9,576 nt of DNA, taken from NCBI GenBank assembly GCA_014523625.1, contig JAATVP010000112.1:1-9576 (forward strand), in the 5' to 3' direction. The stretch is from Nitrososphaerales archaeon TH5896. GTDB lineage: Archaea > Thermoproteota > Nitrososphaeria > Nitrososphaerales > Nitrososphaeraceae. The notes below the pieces were generated by a model that did no database searches, was not told where the DNA came from, and worked only from the letters and a program-made list of their open reading frames with translations. Positions 1 through 5,998 of the stretch are shown here, piece after piece; position 1 is the first letter of the stretch, and each line of letters begins with the position of its first letter. Made by a program: the position numbers and the translations under genes.

Positions 1-1
1 A

Positions 2-136
2 TCAGCCAATAACGTACTTGAGAATGTAATTGACCTTAACAATGCAAACGGACTACCAACAAACATCAATGCAAATCAGTATGTAGACAACAGCTGTGAG
101 ACAAGTAATCCAAGTGGATTGTGTATAGGAAGGTAG
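2..136 (+). CDS. C-terminal end of a secreted-type hypothetical protein (partial, 5' end outside window)
   Basis: An open frame enters from the left edge and runs 44 codons to TAG at 134-136, followed at once by an in-frame TAA. The residues are hydrophilic and Asn-rich (motifs such as NNANGLPTN and NANQYVDN). It ends in a close Cys pair, NSCETSNPSGLC, three residues before the stop. Asn-rich composition with a lone Cys pair suggests an extracytoplasmic domain closed by a disulfide, as is common in archaeal secreted proteins; this is inference. No domain can be named from this fragment. The other secreted gene in the window (5524-5970) also ends in a short-spaced Cys pair with a Gly-Leu before the last Cys. 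The fragment could be a chance open frame, but its composition and the double stop favour a real gene end. Confidence 0.55.
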   Translation, partial: SANNVLENVIDLNNANGLPTNINANQYVDNSCETSNPSGLCIGR

Positions 137-568
137 TAAAGTGCAGTAGAACAAAGGGCCTCCACTTTATTAATTTTTATCGACTCAATAAGTTCTGAAA
201 TTGAAAAGCTTAATGATGGAAATGGATCGAAAGCTCGAAATTTATTCAGGGCCTATGTAGAAATAGTTATTAGTTAACGCGTGCTGTGAATCAAATTAAT
301 CCTTTGTGTTTATTTACAATATTTATTTTGCTACGATGGACCGATGGTCAGTGTTTTGAAACACTAGATTGTCCGAAAAGGATGTACTCAACATGAATCG
401 GTTTTTTTATCTCAGATGGTCTAACCTTTATCGATGTAATAGTATAAGAACAAACACTGGTCGTACACAAGAACCACTATGCCAACATGTAGTAAATAAT
501 GGTAAGAAAATATTGAAAGGAGAAGAATACCACTAGTACCAGATGCGCGACTTTTCCAAGCATGAGTC
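137..568. other. Intergenic region with no convincing gene
   Basis: The frame of the upstream partial gene stays open from 140 to 274 (45 codons, TAA at 275-277) after its TAG TAA. It has no ATG, GTG or TTG start, so it is at best a coding remnant (internal motif SSEIEKLNDG). A 47-codon ATG ORF at 393-536 has no ribosome site. A minus-strand ORF at 421-621 overlaps the helicase 3' end and has low-complexity composition; I regard both as chance. A hairpin at 350-365 and a T7 run at 402-408 are the only structural signals. A weaker T5 run at 174-178 could end the upstream gene. Confidence 0.6.
350..365. repeat. 7-bp inverted repeat (hairpin) AGTGTTT-TG-AAACACT
   Basis: Arms 350-356 and 359-365 are perfectly complementary around a TG centre. 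An outer 4-bp match, GGAC (338-341) with GTCC (371-374), flanks it. A T7 run lies at 402-408, some 36 bases further on. It could be a plus-strand transcription end or a protein-binding palindrome. The distance to the nearest gene end (214 bases after the stop at 136) makes neither certain. Confidence 0.4.
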
Positions 569-1879
569 CTATTTATACAAGATCTTGGGAGCCTCAACAA
601 CCATCCCATATTTCTTATCAACGAGGCGAGCCAGTTTTTGAGGAAAGTTTTGTTTATGCCGTGGATTCAAGTTGTACGAACTAGTTACTCCATTCAGCAT
701 CATTTCGAAGCTGCCAACAATGATAAGCTTTTCTTTGGATCGAGAAATTGCTACGTTAAGGTCTTGTAGCGAACCAAGTGCACCGACCAGTCTTTCTGGG
801 TTGTTTCGGACTAAAGAGAAGATTACAATATCTGCTTGTGTACCCAGCGCGCCAGTAGTTGTCAAGACCCTGCTCTCGATGTCCAAGTGCTGGAGGTATT
901 TTAATATCGTACGTCTTTGTTCTGTATATCTTGTTACTATAGAGATCGACTTTGAGGGAGCTACTCTTTTTAATTCACAACAGATCCGAACGCAGGCTTT
1001 CGCTTCAACTTCATTATACCATGAGCTAGGGCCTGCCATCATTTCGTTTCCATTCAGATTTACCCAGGTAATAACTTCTGGATTTAGAATCTCAATAAAA
1101 TTCTCATCAATATCATGTATCGCTTCAAACCTTCTACTTGCAATTTCTGGAGATGAATTTAACCCACCATAATCAGCAAACTCATCTACTAGCATTGCCA
1201 ACTTATCAGGAAGTCGGTGAGTAGTATAGAGCGTGTCATACCTCGCACACTTTAGTACCCATTCCATAGCACTAAGATCATAATCTGCCAATCCTATAGG
1301 TCTTGATTGCTTAGGATCACCGACAACTGTAGCTACGATTCCGCACTTTGACGCAAGTTCGATTATATTGTTGGCTTCATAGGAAATATTCTCTTTTATA
1401 AGATGAATGCCTAATTGATTAATTCCAAGAGCGAAAGGGGACAATAGATGTTCTAGCCTTTCAATCCCTGCTTCATCAATAATCATATTTTCAAATCTTA
1501 TGGAGGCGGACAATCGTTTGAGAGATTGTGTAGTACATATCACGATCTTCTTGGCTCTGACAAGCTCAATGTTATTGCTAAAGGGTATAGGAAGTCTAGG
1601 ATCAGCTCCAGGCGCATATCCGCTTCTGACGCACAAGAATTTTGATCCTTCAGGGCCTAAAACCATACTCAACTCCCTTGCGAATTCATTAGCAGCTGAA
1701 TTTGTAAACGCCACCAAGAGAACATTTTTGGCATACCCTTCGCAAATCATCTTAACTGCAAGAAAGCTGCCTGTAGTTGTTTTTCCACATCCTGCTGGTC
1801 CGATCACGCCAGCCACTCCACCCGACTTGATGCGCCAATTCAGTACTCTAGATTGATCTGGATTGAGCTTTATCGTCAT
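569..1879 (-). CDS. SF1B DNA helicase, Dna2/Upf1-like, helicase half of a split Dna2-type pair
   Basis: The 436-residue protein carries the superfamily 1 motifs in order. They are a Q motif (LNPDQ, 5-9), Walker A GPAGCGKTT (27-35), Ia VAFTNSAANEFA (about 56-67), Walker B IIDEAG (133-138), III VGDPKQSRP (186-194), an arginine motif THRLP (220-224), IV ISIVTRYTEQ (312-321), V TTTGALGTQADIVIFSLVR (340-358) and VI LNVAISRSKEKLIIVG (374-389). This is the Upf1/Dna2 (SF1B, 5'-3') pattern; ATP-driven DNA unwinding or translocation is the expected role. Motif V has ALG where the family normally has FQG. The protein is compact and lacks the beta-barrel 1B region, which the upstream gene seems to supply. 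Its ATG overlaps the nuclease stop (ATGA) and has a GGAG ribosome site 8 bases upstream, so it is a separate, coupled cistron and not the product of a sequencing frameshift. Stop TAG. Confidence 0.9.
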   Translation of the reverse strand: MTIKLNPDQSRVLNWRIKSGGVAGVIGPAGCGKTTTGSFLAVKMICEGYAKNVLLVAFTNSAANEFARELSMVLGPEGSKFLCVRSGYAPGADPRLPIPFSNNIELVRAKKIVICTTQSLKRLSASIRFENMIIDEAGIERLEHLLSPFALGINQLGIHLIKENISYEANNIIELASKCGIVATVVGDPKQSRPIGLADYDLSAMEWVLKCARYDTLYTTHRLPDKLAMLVDEFADYGGLNSSPEIASRRFEAIHDIDENFIEILNPEVITWVNLNGNEMMAGPSSWYNEVEAKACVRICCELKRVAPSKSISIVTRYTEQRRTILKYLQHLDIESRVLTTTGALGTQADIVIFSLVRNNPERLVGALGSLQDLNVAISRSKEKLIIVGSFEMMLNGVTSSYNLNPRHKQNFPQKLARLVDKKYGMVVEAPKILYK

Positions 1880-3312
1880 ACCAATAGCTCCGCCGGGATA
1901 AGCACATCAGCGGCTAATTTGTGAAATTGGTGGATAGGTCGAAGCATACTTCTAGTAAGGTTGAGCTCATCCCTTAGTAAGATAATCGGCAAATGGAATA
2001 GTTGTCTCTTAGCCCTTCGTACTGCAATCTTCGATCTAAAGCTAAGAGTGATCTTATTGTTTCTGACCTCCATCACACTAGCCTGTTCATTGATACATGA
2101 GAGAATTGACTTGCCTTCCTCTATTCCTATTATCCTTACAATCCGACGTGGCTCAAGCGGAATGTTATCATCAGCTCTAGAAAATACGACTTTTTCATCG
2201 ATATCGAAATCAAATGAATACCCTCGACATAGTATTCCGATTTTTTCCAGCCTGCGTAGGGCTTCTTCCTCTCCATGTTTGCTTATCAGCGAGAATACCA
2301 CGTGTTTGTGTAAGTGGGTTTCTGCTCTCTCCTTCAGGATCGCGTAGCGCTTGGCGAAAAATTGCTTTGTCATCTTTTCATACTGAGCTGGTAATTTGCC
2401 TTCATACGCCAACCTAGCATCGCGTTGGTAGAAAAGACATTCTTTGCTTCCCTCTAAGCCTTTATCGCAGACAGGGCAAAACTTTGGTCTCTGAACGCGA
2501 ACCCTTTCTCCACAAAGGATCATGTGAGCAAATTTTCTATTAGTCTTAATTCTTTCTACTTCCTTTCTGGTTGTTTCCGCCTTAGGGAAGTACACACCAC
2601 TATTATGTACTATGCATGAAAAATTGTGTCCCGTCCAATCGTCTTCGCTGCGACGGTATCTGAAATTTGCAAGTAGAGTGTTTGCAATGAGTTGCCATTT
2701 CTCTCGGCCACTAATTGTATTACTAAGATCGTAACTCTTCCAGTCAAGTAAACCGTATCCATTCGAATACTCCAAGATTGCGTCGATCCTGCCCTCGTGG
2801 TGATCCTTGATATTTGTAATTGTAACTTCGGTTAAGACTCTTGAAGGTCTTTCATGCTTCTTCATCAATCTCCTGGTCATTCCCATGATAAGACCATTAT
2901 AGATATCATTCACTTGCAGTTCGAAAGTGTCTTCGACGAATCTATTTTCTCGGTGCGCGATTTCTGAGGTATCCTTAATTATAGTATTTACTATTTCGGA
3001 TGATTCCTTTACTATCTTCTTCGTAATTTGTTCATAATTTTCCAATCCCCTATGCCAATTTTCAAAGATTGGACCACCCATACATATGCTCATAATGTCA
3101 TGAACTGTATTGGCTACTAAGTAGTCTTTATCACTTCTAGTTGCTCCAAATGGGTAATCAAGTTTGAAAAGATTTTGGCAGACGCATGCTGTGGCAATTT
3201 CTGAAGACTGTACGAGATGGGTTTGGCATTTTCTTAAGTAGTCATATGTTTTTCTGACATCAATAATATCAGTATTCAAGTTAATGTTTTCCGTCCCCTC
3301 TTCTACATCCAT
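1876..3312 (-). CDS. Fe-S PD-(D/E)XK nuclease with C-terminal beta-barrel, nuclease half of a split Dna2-type pair
   Basis: The 478-residue protein shows the RecB/Dna2/Cas4 nuclease core. There is a His in ANTVHDIM (H71), Glu in LTEVTIT (E162), motif II GRIDAI (D177), motif III LLDWKSYD (D190 and K192) and a following Gln in KWQLIA (Q207). Cysteines fit a 4Fe-4S cluster of the Dna2/Cas4/AddB kind: C43 or C45 before the core, then C279, C282 and C292 (FCPVC...KEC) after it. Residues about 363-430 alternate charged and hydrophobic residues like a small beta-barrel, and 440-478 are Leu/Arg-rich like the Dna2 stalk that precedes the helicase Q motif. The following gene begins with exactly that Q motif. 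Expected role: cutting single-stranded flaps or ends together with the helicase, in replication, repair or defence; which one is not shown. An in-frame TGA lies six codons upstream, so the ATG is the only upstream start. It is first in a two-gene operon. Confidence 0.85.
   Translation of the reverse strand: MDVEEGTENINLNTDIIDVRKTYDYLRKCQTHLVQSSEIATACVCQNLFKLDYPFGATRSDKDYLVANTVHDIMSICMGGPIFENWHRGLENYEQITKKIVKESSEIVNTIIKDTSEIAHRENRFVEDTFELQVNDIYNGLIMGMTRRLMKKHERPSRVLTEVTITNIKDHHEGRIDAILEYSNGYGLLDWKSYDLSNTISGREKWQLIANTLLANFRYRRSEDDWTGHNFSCIVHNSGVYFPKAETTRKEVERIKTNRKFAHMILCGERVRVQRPKFCPVCDKGLEGSKECLFYQRDARLAYEGKLPAQYEKMTKQFFAKRYAILKERAETHLHKHVVFSLISKHGEEEALRRLEKIGILCRGYSFDFDIDEKVVFSRADDNIPLEPRRIVRIIGIEEGKSILSCINEQASVMEVRNNKITLSFRSKIAVRRAKRQLFHLPIILLRDELNLTRSMLRPIHQFHKLAADVLIPAELLV
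1888..1891 (-). promoter_or_regulatory. Ribosome binding site GGAG for the helicase gene
   Basis: On the minus strand GGAG sits inside the last codons of the nuclease gene, 8 bases before the helicase ATG at 1879-1877. With the ATGA stop/start overlap this supports independent or coupled re-initiation over a broken single gene. Confidence 0.6.
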
Positions 3313-3320
3313 TGATTCTA

Positions 3321-3360
3321 TGGACGGTCAATTCCTGCGTGCGACGGCTGCCATCGTCCA
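3321..3360. repeat. GC-rich nested inverted repeats at the nuclease-helicase promoter
   Basis: CGACGG-CTG-CCATCG (3342-3356) forms a 6-bp stem with one G-T pair and a 3-base loop. Around it TGGACG (3321-3326) and CGTCCA (3355-3360) form a second perfect 6-bp inverted repeat sharing the right edge. The block is much richer in GC than its surroundings. It covers the predicted transcription start and leader of the minus-strand operon, so an operator or a leader hairpin that controls the operon is plausible. Confidence 0.45.
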
Positions 3361-3382
3361 TCTTTAGATGCATAAGCTATCA

Positions 3383-3390
3383 ATATTTAA
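3383..3390 (-). promoter_or_regulatory. TATA box (TTAAATAT) of the nuclease-helicase operon
   Basis: TTAAATAT on the minus strand matches the archaeal TATA consensus. A start about 26 bases downstream would fall near 3360, giving a leader of about 48 bases before the ATG. No purine-rich BRE is obvious upstream, and no ribosome site lies close to the ATG. Confidence 0.5.
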
Positions 3391-4075
3391 GTCGAAGGTC
3401 CTGTTATCGGGAGGGAGAGAGGGGTAAGTTCTTGATCAAATTCACAAGCAAAATATTATAAGAATTTAATTCAGAACATTTGTTTTTTGCCGTTTCGGGA
3501 TAGAAACTGCTGCGGAGCAAACCAAGAATTTTTAATGAATGGTCTTTGAATGCGATATGAGTATTTTACTCAGATATTATTACCATTATATTCGATGCAG
3601 TACATTGAAGACTAATTGTAAATACGCGATATGAATAAAGCTTTTTGAAATAATAAAAATAGAACTGGGACTAACATCTAACTATAAGGATTTAACTGAA
3701 ATGTTGGAGAAGGTCTCTCTGTTAGTAAAGGGGTCACGAGAATCAGGTTTTGAAATGAAAGAGTCAGAAATTGGAAAATTATAGAAGGGACAAGCAAGGG
3801 ACGAAGACAGAACAGTCGAACCTGTACCTATAGCTCTCATCATGAAATCTAGAACCGAAATGACTAAAAAAAGTAGAGTAGCTGTTTTTTTATTACTTTA
3901 AATCAGTTAACCTGTTGTGCATTTCTTTAGCTGGTATCCACCTCCAAACTATGGTATAACAGAGTAATACGTTTCGGATTACTTATGAGATGGAACAATA
4001 AGGAGGTATCTCATTTAGAAGGCAAGTAACACATAGCTGCAGAGACGATGATGTTAAGAGATATACACCCATTTC
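3391..4075. other. Gene-free stretch between the transporter and the nuclease promoter
   Basis: No intact gene is visible on either strand. Plus-strand frames between about 3470 and 3900 read like scattered protein pieces broken by stops, the longest described separately (3632-3901). AGTAAT (3963-3968) and ATTACT (3978-3983) form a 6-bp hairpin. AAGGAGGT at 4000-4007 is a perfect ribosome-site match on the plus strand, but no start codon follows it. Overall it looks like a decayed gene region. Confidence 0.5.
3632..3901 (+). pseudogene. Possible decayed small gene, interrupted frame
   Basis: After a TGA at 3632-3634 one frame reads 49 codons to TAG (3782-3784), then another 38 codons to TAA at 3899-3901. 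The residues look protein-like (for example IIKIELGLTSNYKDLTEML and later DRTVEPVPIALIMKS), with helix-forming Leu, Lys and Glu. An ATG at 3631 would join this frame if one A were lost from the AAA at 3637-3639, so a one-base frameshift plus one nonsense change would explain the state. The only in-frame ATG with a weak AGGA site is at 3701, giving just 27 residues. I do not recognise the family. The alternative is chance open frames in AT-rich DNA. Confidence 0.25.
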
Positions 4076-4081
4076 AAAAAA
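4076..4081 (-). terminator. Oligo-T terminator for the CDF transporter
   Basis: The minus strand has a T6 run about 50 bases downstream of the transporter stop. Archaeal termination commonly uses such T-runs without a strong hairpin, and no other T-run lies closer. Confidence 0.4.
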
Positions 4082-4131
4082 GTGATCCTGAGTAAGGAAT
4101 TCATTTCTTCTTCACAAGAGTTGTCCAATAT

Positions 4132-5091
4132 CTAAATTAATCCAGTTTGGTCATGATAACCTTCTATCTGGATAGTAGCATGGGCTATTCTAAATTTCTT
4201 CTCAAGCAATGAATTTATTTCTTGAAGCACTTCCAGGGACTTACTTGGATCTATTACTACCACATGAGCAGATAGTGCATTTAGACCGGACGTAATAGTC
4301 CAGATGTGCAACTCAAAGATACCAGTTACACCTTTAACCTGAAGGATTGCGTTTTTAATCTCTTCGTGCGAGACATTGGCAGGTACACCCTCCATGAGGA
4401 TATGAAGTGATTTATTGAGTAGTCTCCAGGTCCTAGGGAAGATGAAGAAGGCGAGAAGAATGCTAACAATGGGATCCGCCAAATAAATGCCGGTTAAATA
4501 AATTACGATTGCCGCAATTATTATACCAACAGATCCGAGTGTGTCGCTAAGGACCTCTAGATAGGCGCCCTGCATATTCAAATCGACATCCTTTTCTCTC
4601 TCATAATGATCCTGATCTATATCGGACGTATGCTCATCTTTTTCAATTGAATTGAGAGAGATATTGTGCGCGTGACTTTTGAGAAGCATTATCCCTATAA
4701 CATTCACGACAAGCCCAATGCACCCAACTACAAGCATCGGCAGTACATCGATTTGCCGTGGTTCTATTATCCTCCAATACGCTTCATAGAGAATATAAAA
4801 TGAAATCAATATCAATACTACGCCATTAGCTAATGCGGCGAGTATCTCCAATCTATAAAATCCAAAAGTCCTCTGGGGGGTGGGAGGCTTGCGTGAGTAA
4901 GAAATTGCGAAAAGGGCCAAGGCAAGACCCCCAACATCTGCTACCATATGACCCGCATCAGCGAATAACGCTAAGCTACCTGTCAAAATGCTAGAAACCA
5001 CCTCGACGGCTAGAAATCCAGCGACTATATAGAATACAATCCTGAGTTTTTTTATCCGTTGCTTCGCTAATTCATCTCTGGTTGTTGACAA
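4132..5091 (-). CDS. Cation diffusion facilitator (CDF) metal exporter, CzcD/ZitB-like
   Basis: This 319-residue membrane protein has the CDF layout: six hydrophobic segments between about 15 and 215, then a cytoplasmic ferredoxin-like domain (about 225-312) that usually binds metal and dimerises. The TM2 signature DAGHMVAD gives metal ligands H48 and D52. The TM5 segment AYLEVLSDTLGSVG gives E179 and D183, where zinc CDFs usually have HxxxD, so one site ligand is Glu instead of His. The loop between TM4 and TM5 (about 139-172) is acidic with H140, H142, H154 and H162. The family exports Zn2+ or related divalent ions from the cytoplasm by proton exchange. The start is TTG: GGAGG lies 8 bases upstream, an in-frame TAG directly precedes the TTG, and the next Met is residue 49. 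It is divergent from the His-rich secreted gene. The substrate is not proven by sequence. Confidence 0.95.
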   Translation of the reverse strand: MSTTRDELAKQRIKKLRIVFYIVAGFLAVEVVSSILTGSLALFADAGHMVADVGGLALALFAISYSRKPPTPQRTFGFYRLEILAALANGVVLILISFYILYEAYWRIIEPRQIDVLPMLVVGCIGLVVNVIGIMLLKSHAHNISLNSIEKDEHTSDIDQDHYEREKDVDLNMQGAYLEVLSDTLGSVGIIIAAIVIYLTGIYLADPIVSILLAFFIFPRTWRLLNKSLHILMEGVPANVSHEEIKNAILQVKGVTGIFELHIWTITSGLNALSAHVVVIDPSKSLEVLQEINSLLEKKFRIAHATIQIEGYHDQTGLI

Positions 5092-5099
5092 CTATATTT

Positions 5100-5104
5100 C
5101 CTCC
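5100..5104 (-). promoter_or_regulatory. Ribosome binding site GGAGG deciding the TTG start
   Basis: A full GGAGG lies 8 bases before the TTG at 5091-5089. Because an in-frame TAG immediately precedes the TTG and no ATG follows for 48 codons, this site fixes the transporter start. Confidence 0.8.
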
Positions 5105-5130
5105 AGTCCGCTTACAGACTACTGTTGCCT

Positions 5131-5138
5131 ATTATATT
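5131..5138 (-). promoter_or_regulatory. Probable TATA box (AATATAAT) of the CDF transporter gene
   Basis: AATATAAT on the minus strand predicts a start near 5108. That gives a leader of about 17 bases that just contains the GGAGG site. The spacing agrees, but the region is AT-rich and other boxes are possible. Confidence 0.4.
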
Positions 5139-5442
5139 GATATTCTCTATACATACGTAATAGATGACCCATTAGGAAATTTTAACACCAATAAAATAGT
5201 AGTTACATAGGCTTAGGAGAAACAGAAACCGCAGCTGTTTCTTTAGGTATTCAAGGCACAAGCTCACACGATCATCAAATGATTGAGAAAGGATAAGGAA
5301 TAATTCCATAGACCAAATTACTAGTATACGGTAACGACTATTGCAAAGATAATGACGTCTATTTGAAGCCCATTTTTCTTCTCACCCAATGATATTGGAT
5401 AACTTTATTTTAAACCAACCATTACATTCGATTTGAACACTG
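5139..5442. other. Intergenic DNA between the divergent metal genes
   Basis: No gene is supported. A start-less 33-codon plus-strand frame ending at the TAA near 5296 (motif GTSSHDHQMIEKG) reads like protein and may be a remnant. GGAAT-A-ATTCC near 5297-5307 is a small palindrome. Regulatory signals for each divergent gene are listed separately. Confidence 0.45.
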
Positions 5443-5453
5443 ACCATGATGGT
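5443..5453. repeat. Inverted repeat ACCAT-G-ATGGT upstream of the His-rich gene
   Basis: Two perfect 5-bp arms flank a single G, with a further T-A match outside one G-T pair. It lies 14 bases left of the second palindrome and 37 left of the TATA box, a possible upstream regulator site. Confidence 0.35.
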
Positions 5454-5463
5454 TAGGCAGTTG

Positions 5464-5479
5464 CTTCGAACGTTCGCAG
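5464..5479. repeat. Palindrome CGAACGTTCG upstream of the His-rich gene TATA box
   Basis: The core 5467-5476 is a perfect 10-bp palindrome. CT (5464-5465) and AG (5478-5479) extend the symmetry across one mismatch to 16 bp. It ends 10 bases before the TATA box, where archaeal activators or repressors bind. Since the gene product looks metal-binding, a metal-responsive regulator is a reasonable guess. Confidence 0.45.
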
Positions 5480-5489
5480 AGTCGATCCC

Positions 5490-5497
5490 TTAAATAC
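5490..5497 (+). promoter_or_regulatory. TATA box (TTAAATAC) of the His-rich secreted protein gene
   Basis: TTAAATAC is centred near 5493, predicting a start at about 5519-5520. That leaves a leader of only about 4 bases before ATG 5524 and places the in-frame GTG at 5503 upstream of the transcript. This decides the start codon. Confidence 0.65.
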
Positions 5498-5523
5498 TCC
5501 TTGTGGCGTTTAGAAGACCATCA

Positions 5524-5970
5524 ATGAAAAACCATAATTTCATTATGGCCGGAGTACTTGCAGCAGTATTCCTTTTTGCGACAAACGCTATGCCTCAAGG
5601 CATTTGGATGTCTTCAAATCCTGTAAACGCCCAAATGGATAGTAGTAACCAGACGGCGGTTATAGACCAGTTAGTCTCAAACTTAAGTCAAGCCAAGGAA
5701 GCAGTAGGAAGTGGAAACTCTACGGCATTAACTATGCAATTGACCGCTATAATAGGAGAGCTCTCTGACATACTTGGCAAAGTGACAACCGATAAAAACG
5801 GCGAGAACAATGATGAACACACGCATGTGTTCGAGCACAAGGGACATACGCATACCGTGACACACAAGCATCCTCATCATGCTGATCATCATCATCATGA
5901 CAATGGGAATTGGTTCGAAAAGCATCACATATACAATCCTAATGATTGCAAACCAGGTCTTATGTGTTAA
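5524..5970 (+). CDS. Secreted His-rich metal-binding protein
   Basis: From ATG 5524 the product has 148 residues. Residues 1-36 form a signal peptide: a short basic start, a hydrophobic core FIMAGVLAAVFLFAT, and a likely cut after VNA at 36. Residues about 38-90 are Ser/Asn/Gln-rich amphipathic helix. Residues 99-135 hold 15 His, including HTHTVTHKHPHH and DHHHHD, a clear divalent-metal (zinc, nickel or copper) binding tail. It ends with CKPGLMC, a Cys pair at the very C-terminus. I do not know a named family. The longer GTG start at 5503 is rejected because it would precede the predicted transcript start. The gene is divergent from a CDF exporter, so it may buffer or capture metal outside the membrane as that pump exports it; this is inference. 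A T8 run follows the stop. Confidence 0.85.
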   Translation: MKNHNFIMAGVLAAVFLFATNAMPQGIWMSSNPVNAQMDSSNQTAVIDQLVSNLSQAKEAVGSGNSTALTMQLTAIIGELSDILGKVTTDKNGENNDEHTHVFEHKGHTHTVTHKHPHHADHHHHDNGNWFEKHHIYNPNDCKPGLMC

Positions 5971-5979
5971 TCAACTCTC

Positions 5980-5987
5980 TTTTTTTT
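5980..5987 (+). terminator. T8 terminator after the His-rich gene
   Basis: Eight consecutive T begin 10 bases after the TAA, the usual form of an archaeal intrinsic terminator. Confidence 0.7.
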
Positions 5988-5998
5988 GTTATTTAACA

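Noticed and set aside
393..536. Plus-strand 47-codon ATG ORF
   Set aside because: No ribosome site or correctly placed TATA box; residues give no family or domain signal.
421..621. Minus-strand 66-codon ORF
   Set aside because: Overlaps the 3' end of the helicase, has low-complexity Leu/Tyr-rich composition, and shows no ribosome site or family motif.
672..1172. Long plus-strand ORFs inside the helicase and nuclease genes (also 1500-1856 and 1961-2347)
   Set aside because: They are antisense frames of genes with complete catalytic motifs on the minus strand.
4000..4007. Perfect ribosome-site match AAGGAGGT on the plus strand
   Set aside because: No ATG, GTG or TTG lies at a usable distance downstream; an early in-frame TAG follows.
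4040..4095. Possible C/D box small RNA (GATGATG ... CTGA)
   Set aside because: The C box is incomplete and no convincing D' or C' boxes are present; spacing alone is weak evidence.
5440..5500. tRNA-like TTCGAA motif
   Set aside because: No acceptor stem or cloverleaf can be drawn around it; it belongs to the CGAACGTTCG palindrome.
5503..5523. GTG start for the His-rich protein seven codons upstream
   Set aside because: The TATA box at 5490-5497 puts the transcript start near 5519, after this GTG; the ATG at 5524 also gives a normal signal peptide.
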